Assembly (NCBI RefSeq): GCF_000519205.1
Contig: NZ_JAFB01000008.1
Coordinates: 1 to 64,000, forward strand
DNA: 64,000 nt
Reading direction: 5' to 3'
Source: Amycolatopsis taiwanensis DSM 45107
Lineage (GTDB): Bacteria > Actinomycetota > Actinomycetes > Mycobacteriales > Pseudonocardiaceae
Part shown: piece after piece, positions 35,325-43,455 of the stretch
How the letters are laid out: the number at the start of each line of letters is the position of its first letter
Position numbering within the stretch: position 1 is the stretch's first letter
Notes under the pieces: generated by a model
What the model saw: the letters and a program-made list of their open reading frames with translations, nothing else
Told to the model about the DNA's origin: nothing
Databases searched by the model: none
Position numbers and translations under genes: made by a program

Positions 35325-36469
35325 GCACGACCGAGATCCCGCGGCGCGACCGCGCCGCCGGCCCGAAGCCGCGGGGCCGGTTCCGCGAGTGGTGGAACAA
35401 CCTGTCCCGGCCGCAGCAGTGGGCGGTGCTGGTGCCCGTCGTGGTGCTGATCTATTTCCTGCCGGTGCTCAACCCGCCGCTGCTGACCACCGAGCCGTAC
35501 ACGAACTTCCCGATCGCGATGGTGCATGCGGCGGAACTGGCCATGGTCGCCATCGGGCTGAACGTGGTGGTCGGCCAGGCCGGTCTGCTCGACCTCGGCT
35601 ATGTCGGGTTCTTCGCGGTGGGCGCGTATGTGGCCGCGCTGCTCACCAGCAAGGACTCGATGCTGCACAAGCTGCCGTACCTGGCCACGCTGCCGCTGGC
35701 CATGGTGGTCACCGCGCTCGCCGGGGTGCTGCTCGGCCTGCCCACGCTGCGGCTGCGCGGCGACTACCTGGCGATCGTCACGCTCGGGTTCGGCGAGATC
35801 GTCCGGCTGCTGGCCACGCTGGTGCCCGAGCTCAACGGCCAGGTCGGGTTCCAGGGGGTCGGCCACCCGCCGGGCACCCGCGCCAACGGCAACCCGATCT
35901 TCACCGCCAGCGACGGCGTGCCGTGGTATTGGCTGGTGGTCACGCTGATCATCGTCCTGCTGCTGTTCGTGGGGAACCTGGAGCGCAGCCGGGTCGGCCG
36001 TGCCTGGGTGGCGATCCGGGAGGACGAGGACGCCGCCGAGATCATGGGCGTGCCGACGTTCAAGTTCAAGCTCTGGGCGTTCGCCATCGGAGCGGCGATC
36101 GGCGGCCTGTCCGGTGCGCTGGTGGCCGGGCAGACCGGGTTCATGAACAACCAGAACTTCTCGGTGTCGTTCTCGGTGCTGTACCTGGCCGCGGTGATCC
36201 TGGGCGGTTCCGGCAACAAGGTGGGGGTGATGGTGGGCGCGTTCATCGTCTCCTACATCCCGGACCGGTTCACCAACCTCAGTGACCGCAAGTACCTGAT
36301 CTTCGGCTTGTTCCTGGTGGTGTTGATGATCTTCCGTCCGCAGGGCCTGCTCGGCGCGCGGCAGCGGCTGCTGGCCCGCGGACGCCAGGCCTACCAGCGG
36401 CTGATCGGCCGCGGCGAGCAGATCAGCCGCGACAGTTCGGTGTCCGCGGAAGTGGGGGAGAGCTCATGA
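35321..36469 (+). CDS. Branched-chain amino-acid ABC transporter permease (LivM-type)
   Basis: A 382-residue permease. A 30-residue polar N-terminus precedes about nine helices. [20 protein letters not shown] and [16 protein letters not shown] are LivM signatures, and the EAA-like loop [14 protein letters not shown] is the ATPase contact. It has a charged C-terminal tail of about 40 residues. Start and stop overlap the neighbouring genes by ATGA, showing tight translational coupling in the operon. Confidence 0.88.
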   Translation: MSTTEIPRRDRAAGPKPRGRFREWWNNLSRPQQWAVLVPVVVLIYFLPVLNPPLLTTEPYTNFPIAMVHAAELAMVAIGLNVVVGQAGLLDLGYVGFFAVGAYVAALLTSKDSMLHKLPYLATLPLAMVVTALAGVLLGLPTLRLRGDYLAIVTLGFGEIVRLLATLVPELNGQVGFQGVGHPPGTRANGNPIFTASDGVPWYWLVVTLIIVLLLFVGNLERSRVGRAWVAIREDEDAAEIMGVPTFKFKLWAFAIGAAIGGLSGALVAGQTGFMNNQNFSVSFSVLYLAAVILGGSGNKVGVMVGAFIVSYIPDRFTNLSDRKYLIFGLFLVVLMIFRPQGLLGARQRLLARGRQAYQRLIGRGEQISRDSSVSAEVGESS

Positions 36470-37377
36470 GCGAGCGTGAGCCGGAGGCAGACGGCGGTAT
36501 CGTCGCCGAACTGGCGAGGATGTCCGAGCAGGAGCGGGCGGAGCATTTCGCCGAGGTGGCGGAGGTCGTCGCGCCCGAGCGGGAAATCGCCGTCGAGGTC
36601 GGGCAGACCCTGCTGGAGGTGCGTGACGTCACCGTCCGGTTCGGCGGCCTGGTGGCGCTGGATTCGGTGTCCTTCACCATCCGGCGCGGCGAGATCCTCG
36701 GCCTGATCGGGCCGAACGGCGCGGGCAAGACGACCTGCTTCAACGCGATGACCGGCGTGTACCGGCCCACTTCGGGCCAGGTACTGATGGAAGATCGGCC
36801 GCTGGCCAGAGCGTCGCGACACAAGATCACCCAGGTCGGGATCGCGCGCACGTTCCAGAACATCCGGTTGTTCGCGGAGATGACGGCGTTGGAGAACGTC
36901 GTGGTCGGCGCGGACGCCCGGCACCGGACGAGCGTGCTGGGCTCGTTGCTGCGCCTGCCGCGGCATCAGCGTGAAGAGCGTGAAGCGGTGGAGCGGGCGA
37001 TGGCGCTGCTGGAGTTCGTGGGCATCGCCGACCGGGCCGCGGACAAGGCGAAGAACCTGCCGTACGGGTACCAGCGAAGGCTGGAGATCGCGCGGGCGCT
37101 GGCCACGGAGCCGAAGCTGCTGTGCCTGGACGAGCCGGCGGCCGGGTTCAACCCGGCGGAGAAGGAAGAGCTGATGGGGCTGATCCGCAGGATCCGCGCC
37201 GACGGCTACACGGTTCTGTTGATCGAGCATGACATGCGACTGGTGATGGGGGTGACCGACCGGATCGTGGTGCTGGAGTTCGGGCGGAAGATCGCCGAGG
37301 GCCTGCCGGCGGAGATCCGGGAGGACCCGGCCGTCATCGCCGCATATCTGGGAGCGGATGACGATGACGTTGCTTGA
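36466..37377 (+). CDS. Branched-chain amino-acid ABC transporter ATPase (LivG-type)
   Basis: A 303-residue ATPase with a ~45-residue acidic N-terminal extension before the ABC core. Walker [17 protein letters not shown]-loop in FQNIRLF, signature [14 protein letters not shown] (a LivG-type variant of LSGGQ), Walker [14 protein letters not shown] and the H-loop [11 protein letters not shown] are present. The PYG-type signature separates LivG from LivF. The N-terminal extension is unusual and unexplained. The 3' end overlaps the next gene by 20 bases. Confidence 0.88.
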   Translation: MSEREPEADGGIVAELARMSEQERAEHFAEVAEVVAPEREIAVEVGQTLLEVRDVTVRFGGLVALDSVSFTIRRGEILGLIGPNGAGKTTCFNAMTGVYRPTSGQVLMEDRPLARASRHKITQVGIARTFQNIRLFAEMTALENVVVGADARHRTSVLGSLLRLPRHQREEREAVERAMALLEFVGIADRAADKAKNLPYGYQRRLEIARALATEPKLLCLDEPAAGFNPAEKEELMGLIRRIRADGYTVLLIEHDMRLVMGVTDRIVVLEFGRKIAEGLPAEIREDPAVIAAYLGADDDDVA

Positions 37378-38077
37378 GCTGTCCGGCGTGTCTGTCCACT
37401 ATGGGCGGATTCAGGCGGTGTCGGAGCTGTCGATCACGGTCGAGCAAGGCGAGATCGTGGCCTTGATCGGGGCGAACGGGGCGGGCAAGTCGACGACGAT
37501 GCGCGCGATCTCGGGGATCCGGCCGACTTCGGCTGGCCGGATCACCTTCGCCGGGGAGGACATCACGCGGTTGCGGGCGGACCTGCGGGTGGTGCGCGGG
37601 ATCTCGCAGGTACCCGAGGGCCGCGGGGTGTTCCCCGGCATGACGGTCGCCGAGAACCTGGACATGGGCGCCTACGCCCGTAAGGACCGCAAGAACCTGG
37701 CCGCCGACCTGGACCGCGTGTTCGACCTGTTCCCGCGGCTGGCCGAACGGCGCAGCCAGACGGGCGGCACGCTGTCCGGGGGCGAGCAGCAGATGCTGGC
37801 CATCGGTCGCGCGTTGATGGCCAAGCCGACCCTGCTGTTGCTGGACGAGCCCTCGATGGGGCTGGCGCCCCAGTTCATCCGGCAGATCTTCCGGATCGTC
37901 ACCGAGATCAACAACCAGGGCACCACGGTGCTGCTCGTGGAGCAGAACGCGCAGCAGGCGCTGTCGCGGGCACACCGCGCCTATGTCCTGGAAACGGGTC
38001 GCATCACCAAGGCCGGTACCGGCGCCGAACTCCTCGCCGACACCTCGATCAAGGAGGCCTACCTGGGCGTCGCGTGA
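37358..38077 (+). CDS. Branched-chain amino-acid ABC transporter ATPase (LivF-type)
   Basis: A 239-residue ABC ATPase: Walker A IGANGAGKSTTMRAI, VPEGRGVFPGMTVAENL (the LivF Q-loop region), signature TLSGGEQQMLAIGRAL, Walker B LLLLDEPSMGLAP and H-loop VEQNAQQAL. ATG codons at 37358 and 37364 are both possible; GGAG at 37351 fits the second better. It ends the transport operon. Confidence 0.88.
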   Translation: MTMTLLELSGVSVHYGRIQAVSELSITVEQGEIVALIGANGAGKSTTMRAISGIRPTSAGRITFAGEDITRLRADLRVVRGISQVPEGRGVFPGMTVAENLDMGAYARKDRKNLAADLDRVFDLFPRLAERRSQTGGTLSGGEQQMLAIGRALMAKPTLLLLDEPSMGLAPQFIRQIFRIVTEINNQGTTVLLVEQNAQQALSRAHRAYVLETGRITKAGTGAELLADTSIKEAYLGVA

Positions 38078-38116
38078 ACCATCCAGGCCGTCGGGTGCCT
38101 GCTAGTAGAGTGCCGT

Positions 38117-38407
38117 ATGGCCGAAGTGACCGTCAGCGAGCTCAACCAGCAGACCGCGCGGGTGCTCGATCGGGTCAAGGCCGGTGAGTCCGTCGAGGTC
38201 AGCGAGTATGGGCGACCAATTGCCAGGATCGTGCCGATCGCACCGAGGACGGGCGTGCCGCTGCTTGATGAGCTCATCGCGCAGGGCCGCGCGATCCCAG
38301 CATCGATGCCGGGACCGATTCCCGCCACCCCCGCGCGCACCGAGGCGGATGGAGACATCCGCCTCACCGACGTGCTTGCTCAGATGCGCGACGACGAGCG
38401 GTGTTGA
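38117..38407 (+). CDS. Phd/YefM family antitoxin, now orphan
   Basis: A 96-residue protein with the Phd/YefM N-terminal DNA-binding fold (EVTVSELNQQTARVLDRVKAGE, VEVSEYGRPIARIVPI) and a C-terminal toxin-neutralising tail (DIRLTDVLAQMRDDE). It normally pairs with a PIN ribonuclease, and remains of one follow, overlapping the last bases of this gene. The antitoxin frame is intact while the toxin is not, so it may persist as a repressor, by chance, or because it neutralises a related toxin elsewhere. Confidence 0.8.
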   Translation: MAEVTVSELNQQTARVLDRVKAGESVEVSEYGRPIARIVPIAPRTGVPLLDELIAQGRAIPASMPGPIPATPARTEADGDIRLTDVLAQMRDDERC

Positions 38408-38792
38408 TGATTTGTCTCGACACTTCCGCCGCTCGAGCTCGTTCTTCTCCCCGAAGCGGAGACGGCGGCGCTGGAATCGTGGCTCAAGGGCAGGCGTGGC
38501 ACGCGCGTCCTCCCGCCTGCTCCGGATCGAACTGTTGCGCGCCGTTGCCAGAAACGGGGCGCATCGGATGCCGCGTGCACACGTGATCTTGTCCGGGGTT
38601 GTGCTGCTCAGCATGGACGACGCGGCGCCGACCGCCGAGGTCATCGGCGACTCGTACCTGCGCAGTCTGGATGCCATCCACCTGGCAACCGCACATGCCG
38701 TTCGATCCGCGCTAACCGCGCTCGTCACCTACGACAAGAGAATGGTCGAAGGCGCGACCGCACTCGGGTTGCCCGTAGCCTCGCCGGCCTAG
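38401..38792 (+). pseudogene. PIN-domain toxin (VapC-like) with two frameshifts
   Basis: The toxin can be read only by changing frame twice. Frame one from GTG at 38401 gives MICLDTSAA with the first PIN Asp. A second frame from about 38432 gives ELVLLPEAETAALESWLKG to about 38504. A third frame from about 38505 gives SSRLLRIELLRA and on to SLDAIHLATAHA, LVTYDKRM and the stop at 38790. Conserved acidic residues of the nuclease are all there but in three frames, so no complete enzyme is made. Sequencing error at two close sites is less likely. Confidence 0.82.
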
Positions 38793-38837
38793 CTAGCTGC
38801 CGCGGGATGCGCGACGAAAAGCGGTGAGCGGCCGGGC

Positions 38838-39275
38838 CTAGTCTCGCGGGCGGTCGCGGACGATGCAGCTCAGCCGTGCCGTGCAGGTGCGCTTGCCCCG
38901 CTCGTCGGTGAGCACGATCTCGGTGGTGATGGTGCCGCGGCCGACGTGCACCGGGACGGCGACGCCGGTCACCACCCCGTCCGTCACGCCGCGGTGGTGC
39001 GTGCAGGACAGCTCGAACCCCAGCGTCAGCTTGTCCGGCCCCGCGTTCAGCGCGGCGACGGTGGAGCCCAGCGCCTCGGCGAGGACGGCGTTGGCGCCGC
39101 CGTGCAGCAGGCCGTAGGGCTGCCGGTTGCCCCGGACCGGCATCGTGCCGACCACCCGCTCCGGGCCGACCTCGACGAACGTCAGCCCGATCTTGTCGTT
39201 GAGCTGCTCGTCGGCGAAGGTCGGGTCGATGCCGGCCAGCTGTTCACCGGCGAACTCGGACAGGTGGTCGCTCAC
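38838..39275 (-). CDS. PaaI-like hotdog-fold thioesterase
   Basis: A 145-residue acyl-CoA thioesterase-type protein. The hotdog core has RQPYGLLHGGANAVLAEALGS with the catalytic HGG and downstream Glu of the PaaI/ComA type, then ELSCTHHRGVTDG. GTG start at 39275 with AAGGAG six bases before it. It is divergent from polA across about 60 bases, a position widely kept in related actinobacteria. The substrate (phenylacetyl-, hydroxyphenylacetyl- or other acyl-CoA) is not evident. Confidence 0.85.
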   Translation of the reverse strand: MSDHLSEFAGEQLAGIDPTFADEQLNDKIGLTFVEVGPERVVGTMPVRGNRQPYGLLHGGANAVLAEALGSTVAALNAGPDKLTLGFELSCTHHRGVTDGVVTGVAVPVHVGRGTITTEIVLTDERGKRTCTARLSCIVRDRPRD

Positions 39276-39338
39276 GCGCGGCTCCTTAACGCATACGAGG
39301 AGGCGGGACTGTCAGTCCCTCACCCTAGACTCGCTCTC

Positions 39339-42071
39339 GTGACCCCCAGCGAGAACCAGTCAGTTGCGAACACCACAGCCACGGCGGCCGGCCAGCGGCC
39401 GCGGCTGCTGCTGATCGACGGTCATTCGATGGCCTACCGTGCCTTCTTCGCCATCCCGGCGGACAACTTCCGGACCTCGACCGGGCAGGTCACCAACGCG
39501 GTCTTCGGATTCACGTCGATGCTGATCAACCTGCTGCGCGACGAGCAGCCCACGCACCTCGCGGTGGCCTTCGACGTGTCCCGGCAGACCTTCCGCGCGG
39601 CCACCTATGCCGACTACAAGGCCAACCGGACCACCACCCCGGACGAGTTCAAGGGGCAGGTCGGCCTGGTGCAGGACGTGCTGCGGGTGCTCGGCATCCC
39701 GGTCCTGGCCAAGGAGAACTACGAGGCCGACGACGTGATCGCGACGCTCACCACGCAGGCCGTCGGGGCCGGCTACGAGGTGCTGATCTGCACCGGCGAC
39801 CGGGACGCGCTGCAACTGGTCGGCGACGCGGTGACCGTGCTCTACCCCCGCAAGGGCGTGTCGGACCTGGTCCGGTACGACCCGGCCGGGGTGAGCGGCA
39901 AGTACGGCCTGAGCCCCGAGCAGTATCCGGACTTCGCCGCCCTGCGCGGTGACCCGTCGGACAACCTGCCGGGCATTCCGGGGGTGGGGGAGAAGACCGC
40001 GACCAAGTGGATCCAGCAGTTCGGGTCGCTGGGCACGCTCATCGACCGGGTGGACGAGGTCAAGGGCAAGGTCGGCGACGCCTTGCGGGCGCACCTGGAC
40101 TCGGTGATGCGCAACCGGCAGCTCACCGAGCTGGTGCGCGACGTTCCGCTGGAGGTTCTGCCGGACGATCTCGCGCTGCAGCCGTGGGACCGTGACGCGG
40201 TGCACCGGCTGTTCGACGAGCTGGAGTTCCGCGTGCTGCGGGAACGCCTGTTCGCGACGCTGTCCAGCGCCGAGCCGGAGGCCGAGGGTGGGTTCGAGGC
40301 GGTCGGCGCCGCGGTGCCGACCGGGTCGGTCGCGGCATGGCTGACCGAGCACAGCCGGGCCGGCGAGGCGGTCGGGATCTCCTTCCGCACCACCGGCTCG
40401 TCGGTGGCCGCCGACCTGCGGTCGATCGCGCTGGCCACCGCCGACGGGCAGGGCGCCTACCTCGATGTGTCCACAATGGACGAGGCGGACGAGAAGGCGC
40501 TGACCGCGTGGCTGGCCGACGCGAGCGTGCCGAAGGTGGGCCACGCGCTGAAGGCGCCGCTGCACGCGATGCTGGCCCGCGGCTGGGCGTTCGCCGGGCT
40601 GAACATGGACACCGCGCTGGCGGCCTACCTGGTGCGGCCGGGGCAGCGGTCGTTCGAGCTCGACGATCTGGTGCTGCGCTACCTGCAGCGGGAACTGCGC
40701 TCCGACGCCGATGCCGAGGGCGGTCAGCTGTCCCTGCTCGACGGGGGCGACGGGGACCAGCAATTGGTCGAGGCCGAGCTGGTGCGGGCCAGGGCGGTGG
40801 CCGAGCTGGCCGGTGCGCTCGAGGCCGAGCTGGGCGAGATGGGTGGCCGGCGGCTGCTGGCGGAGATCGAGCTGCCGCTGCTGGCGGTCATCACCGAGTT
40901 GGAAGCCGCCGGGGTCGCGGTGGACCTCGACCAGTTGACCGAGTTGGAGGCGCACTACGCCGCCCGGGTCAAGCAGGCCGAGGAGGATTCCTTCCGCGTC
41001 ATCGGCAAGCAGATCAACCTCGGCTCGCCCAAGCAGCTCCAGGTGGTGCTGTTCGACGAGCTGTCCATGCCGAAGACCAAGCGCACCAAGACCGGCTACA
41101 CCACCGACGCCGAGGCCCTGCAGACCCTGTACGAGAAGACCGAGCATCCGTTCCTGCAGCACCTCCTCGAGCACCGGGACGCGAGCCGCCTGCGGTCCAC
41201 AGTGGAGGGGCTGATCAAGGCGATCGCCGACGACGGCCGGATTCACACCACGCTGCACCAGACGATCGCCGCGACCGGCCGGTTGTCCTCTGTGGACCCG
41301 AACCTGCAGAACATCCCGATCCGCACCGAGGAAGGTCGTCGTATCCGCGACGCGTTCGTGGTCGGCGGCGGGTACGCGGAACTGTTGACCGCCGACTACA
41401 GCCAGATCGAGATGCGGATCATGGCGCACCTGTCCGAGGACGCCGCCCTGATCGAGGCGTTCCAGTCCGGTTTCGACTTTCACGCGGCCACCGCGGCGCG
41501 GGTGTTCGGTGTCGATCCCGACCAGGTCGACAGCGGGCAGCGGGCCAAGATCAAGGCGATGAACTACGGGCTCGCCTACGGCCTCTCCGCGTACGGGCTG
41601 TCCCAGCAGTTGCGGATCTCCACGGAGGAGGCGCGCGGGCTGATGGAGGAGTACTTCGCGCGGTTCGGTGGCGTTCGTGACTACCTGCGAAGCGTGGTCG
41701 CGGAGGCCACCAGGGTCGGCTACACCGAAACGATCTTCGGCCGCCGCCGCTACCTGCCCGACCTCACCAGCGACAACCGGCAACGCCGGGAAATGGCGGA
41801 GCGGATGGCGCTCAACGCGCCGATCCAGGGCAGCGCGGCGGACATTATCAAGGTCGCCATGCTCAACGTCCACGGCGCCCTGACGACGGCTGGTCTGACC
41901 AGCCGTCTGCTGCTGCAGGTGCACGACGAACTCGTGCTGGAGGTCGCCGAGGGTGAGCGGGCCGAGGTGGAAGCCTTGGTCCGCAAGGAAATGGGCGCCG
42001 CCTGTGACCTCGCGGTGCCGCTGGAGGTGTCGGTCGGGTTCGGCCGGTCGTGGAACGACGCGGCACACTAG
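39339..42071 (+). CDS. polA: DNA polymerase I
   Basis: A 910-residue repair and Okazaki-fragment polymerase. Domains in order: 5'-nuclease (about 20-310; LLIDGHSMAYRAFFA, ADDVIATLT, GDRDALQLV, the helix-hairpin-helix GIPGVGEKTATKW), a 3'-5' exonuclease-like domain without obvious DEDD residues (320-520), and the polymerase (from ~540) with motif A LTADYSQIEMRI, motif B in RAKIKAMNYGLAYGLS and motif C QVHDELVLEV. Loss of proofreading residues is usual in actinobacterial PolA. GTG start at 39339; the reading frame continues upstream but overlaps the divergent gene. Confidence 0.95.
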   Translation: MTPSENQSVANTTATAAGQRPRLLLIDGHSMAYRAFFAIPADNFRTSTGQVTNAVFGFTSMLINLLRDEQPTHLAVAFDVSRQTFRAATYADYKANRTTTPDEFKGQVGLVQDVLRVLGIPVLAKENYEADDVIATLTTQAVGAGYEVLICTGDRDALQLVGDAVTVLYPRKGVSDLVRYDPAGVSGKYGLSPEQYPDFAALRGDPSDNLPGIPGVGEKTATKWIQQFGSLGTLIDRVDEVKGKVGDALRAHLDSVMRNRQLTELVRDVPLEVLPDDLALQPWDRDAVHRLFDELEFRVLRERLFATLSSAEPEAEGGFEAVGAAVPTGSVAAWLTEHSRAGEAVGISFRTTGSSVAADLRSIALATADGQGAYLDVSTMDEADEKALTAWLADASVPKVGHALKAPLHAMLARGWAFAGLNMDTALAAYLVRPGQRSFELDDLVLRYLQRELRSDADAEGGQLSLLDGGDGDQQLVEAELVRARAVAELAGALEAELGEMGGRRLLAEIELPLLAVITELEAAGVAVDLDQLTELEAHYAARVKQAEEDSFRVIGKQINLGSPKQLQVVLFDELSMPKTKRTKTGYTTDAEALQTLYEKTEHPFLQHLLEHRDASRLRSTVEGLIKAIADDGRIHTTLHQTIAATGRLSSVDPNLQNIPIRTEEGRRIRDAFVVGGGYAELLTADYSQIEMRIMAHLSEDAALIEAFQSGFDFHAATAARVFGVDPDQVDSGQRAKIKAMNYGLAYGLSAYGLSQQLRISTEEARGLMEEYFARFGGVRDYLRSVVAEATRVGYTETIFGRRRYLPDLTSDNRQRREMAERMALNAPIQGSAADIIKVAMLNVHGALTTAGLTSRLLLQVHDELVLEVAEGERAEVEALVRKEMGAACDLAVPLEVSVGFGRSWNDAAH

Positions 42072-42211
42072 CCGCGGTAGTCGAGGTGACCGGCTCGCCC
42101 GCGAAATCGCGAAGGCGTGGCAACACCGCGTGAACTTCGCGAACCGTGTGCTTTCGCCCAGCACGGGCCTTTCAGGAAGCATCGGCACGGATCCGGAGGT
42201 AGCGTGGGGCC

Positions 42212-42859
42212 ATGTCGGGCGGGCAAGCGCTGCTCCTCGCCGGGTCCGGAATGCTGGCGGGGGTGGCCGAGGCGCTGGTTTCGCAAGGCTGGCATGTCGT
42301 GCTGCCGAGCCGGCGGTACAGCCCGATTCCCGCCCCGGAGACGAAACCGGGAATCGCCGCATTGCGAGCATTACGGCCGCCCGGTCACACCCGCCAGGGC
42401 GACCGCTCGCAGGGCGACTGGGAGCAGGGCGACTGGGAGCAAGGCGACCGCAAGCAGGGGCGCGCGATCTGGGTCCAGGCCAGCTGGGACAGCCCTTGGG
42501 AGCTGGCAAGGAAGGCCGAGGCCGAGTTGTCGGGCCAGGCGGACCTGCTGGTGTCCTGGGTGCACAGCCAGTACCGGCCATCGGTGATGCGGGCGGTGGA
42601 ACCGTTGCTCGCCGCGGATGCCCCGGTGGTCGAGGTCTCCACCATCGGCCAGTTGGGCCCACCGGATCAGCCGGAGCCGTCGCTGGGCACGCACCGGACG
42701 CAGGTCGTCCTGCTCGGCCTGGTGTCCGAAACAGACAGTGGCCGCGCGCTGGGGCAGGACGAGATCATCAGCGGAGTGCGGGCCGCGGTGTGCCGCGCGC
42801 TCAGCGGACAGCCGGCCTCGGTGCACCAGATCGGCCGTCTCCGCCCCATGCTCCGCTGA
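42212..42859 (+). CDS. Rossmann-like protein with variable QGDxx repeat insert
   Basis: A 215-residue protein. The start LLLAGSGMLAGVAEALVSQGWHVVLPSRR looks like a dinucleotide-binding fold, and later segments (DLLVSWVHSQY, PVVEVSTIGQL) fit short-chain-dehydrogenase-like proteins without a YxxxK active site. Residues ~62-82 are four or five copies of a five-residue repeat (QGDRS, QGDWE, QGDWE, QGDRK) in a likely surface loop. Function is unknown; related proteins stand beside polA in Amycolatopsis-type genomes, as far as I can recall. Confidence 0.6.
   Translation: MSGGQALLLAGSGMLAGVAEALVSQGWHVVLPSRRYSPIPAPETKPGIAALRALRPPGHTRQGDRSQGDWEQGDWEQGDRKQGRAIWVQASWDSPWELARKAEAELSGQADLLVSWVHSQYRPSVMRAVEPLLAADAPVVEVSTIGQLGPPDQPEPSLGTHRTQVVLLGLVSETDSGRALGQDEIISGVRAAVCRALSGQPASVHQIGRLRPMLR
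42395..42454 (+). repeat. 15-bp in-frame tandem repeat
   Basis: Four copies of a 15-base unit (CAGGGCGACTGGGAG and variants) at 42395, 42410, 42425 and 42440, plus a partial fifth. The length is a multiple of three, so copy changes keep the frame. Confidence 0.88.
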
Positions 42860-42891
42860 AGTCGGTGTTTGTTATTTGAACAGTGCCCCGC

Positions 42892-43455
42892 TTATCGGGC
42901 GAGGCCGCGGGCCAGGTGCATGATCGAGTCCAGGACTTCGGCGCGGGGGCGGTCGGGGTTGAACACCTGCCAGTCGAGCGCGATGACGAGCAGGGTGCCG
43001 AACAAGCCGGCCGCCGCGGCCGGGATCTCGATGTCGTCGCGCAGGCGCCCGGCGTCGGCGACGAGCCGCAGCTGCTCCCGCACGATGGAGATGATCTCCT
43101 CGCGCAGCAGCGTCAGCGTTTCCCGCCACTGTCCGGCGGTCCGCCACATCTCGCTCACCAGAAGCTGGGAGAATCCGCGGTATTCGGCGATGAAGGCCAG
43201 CCCGGCGTCCACCATGGACTCCAGCGCGGCGACGGGGTCCGGCTCGCCGGCCACCGCTCGCAGCCGGTCCGCGAGCTGGCCGACCCCGTAACGCAGCAGG
43301 GCGTCGATCAGCCCGTCCTTGCTGCCGAAGTTGTAGTACACGGTGCCCTTGGCGACGCCCGCCTCCGCGGCGATCTCGTCCACGGTGATCCCGACCAGGC
43401 CACGGCTGCCGGCCAGCCGAAGCGTCGCCTCGAACAGTTTCTGTTTGCTGGTCAC
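42892..43455 (-). CDS. TetR family regulator of the adjacent export operon
   Basis: A 187-residue regulator: helix-turn-helix at residues 20-50 (VDEIAAEAGVAKGTVYYNFGSKDGL), then a helical effector domain. GTG at 43455 overlaps the permease stop (GTGA), so it is the last gene of the operon it probably controls. The palindrome ACTGAC-TG-GTCAGT at the operon's promoter is its likely target. Confidence 0.87.
   Translation of the reverse strand: MTSKQKLFEATLRLAGSRGLVGITVDEIAAEAGVAKGTVYYNFGSKDGLIDALLRYGVGQLADRLRAVAGEPDPVAALESMVDAGLAFIAEYRGFSQLLVSEMWRTAGQWRETLTLLREEIISIVREQLRLVADAGRLRDDIEIPAAAAGLFGTLLVIALDWQVFNPDRPRAEVLDSIMHLARGLAR

Noticed and set aside
39360-42662. 1100-codon open frame on the minus strand opposite polA
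   Set aside because: It is the antisense shadow of a certain polA gene; its sequence is low-complexity Arg/His/Gly/Val as expected from reversed high-GC codons.
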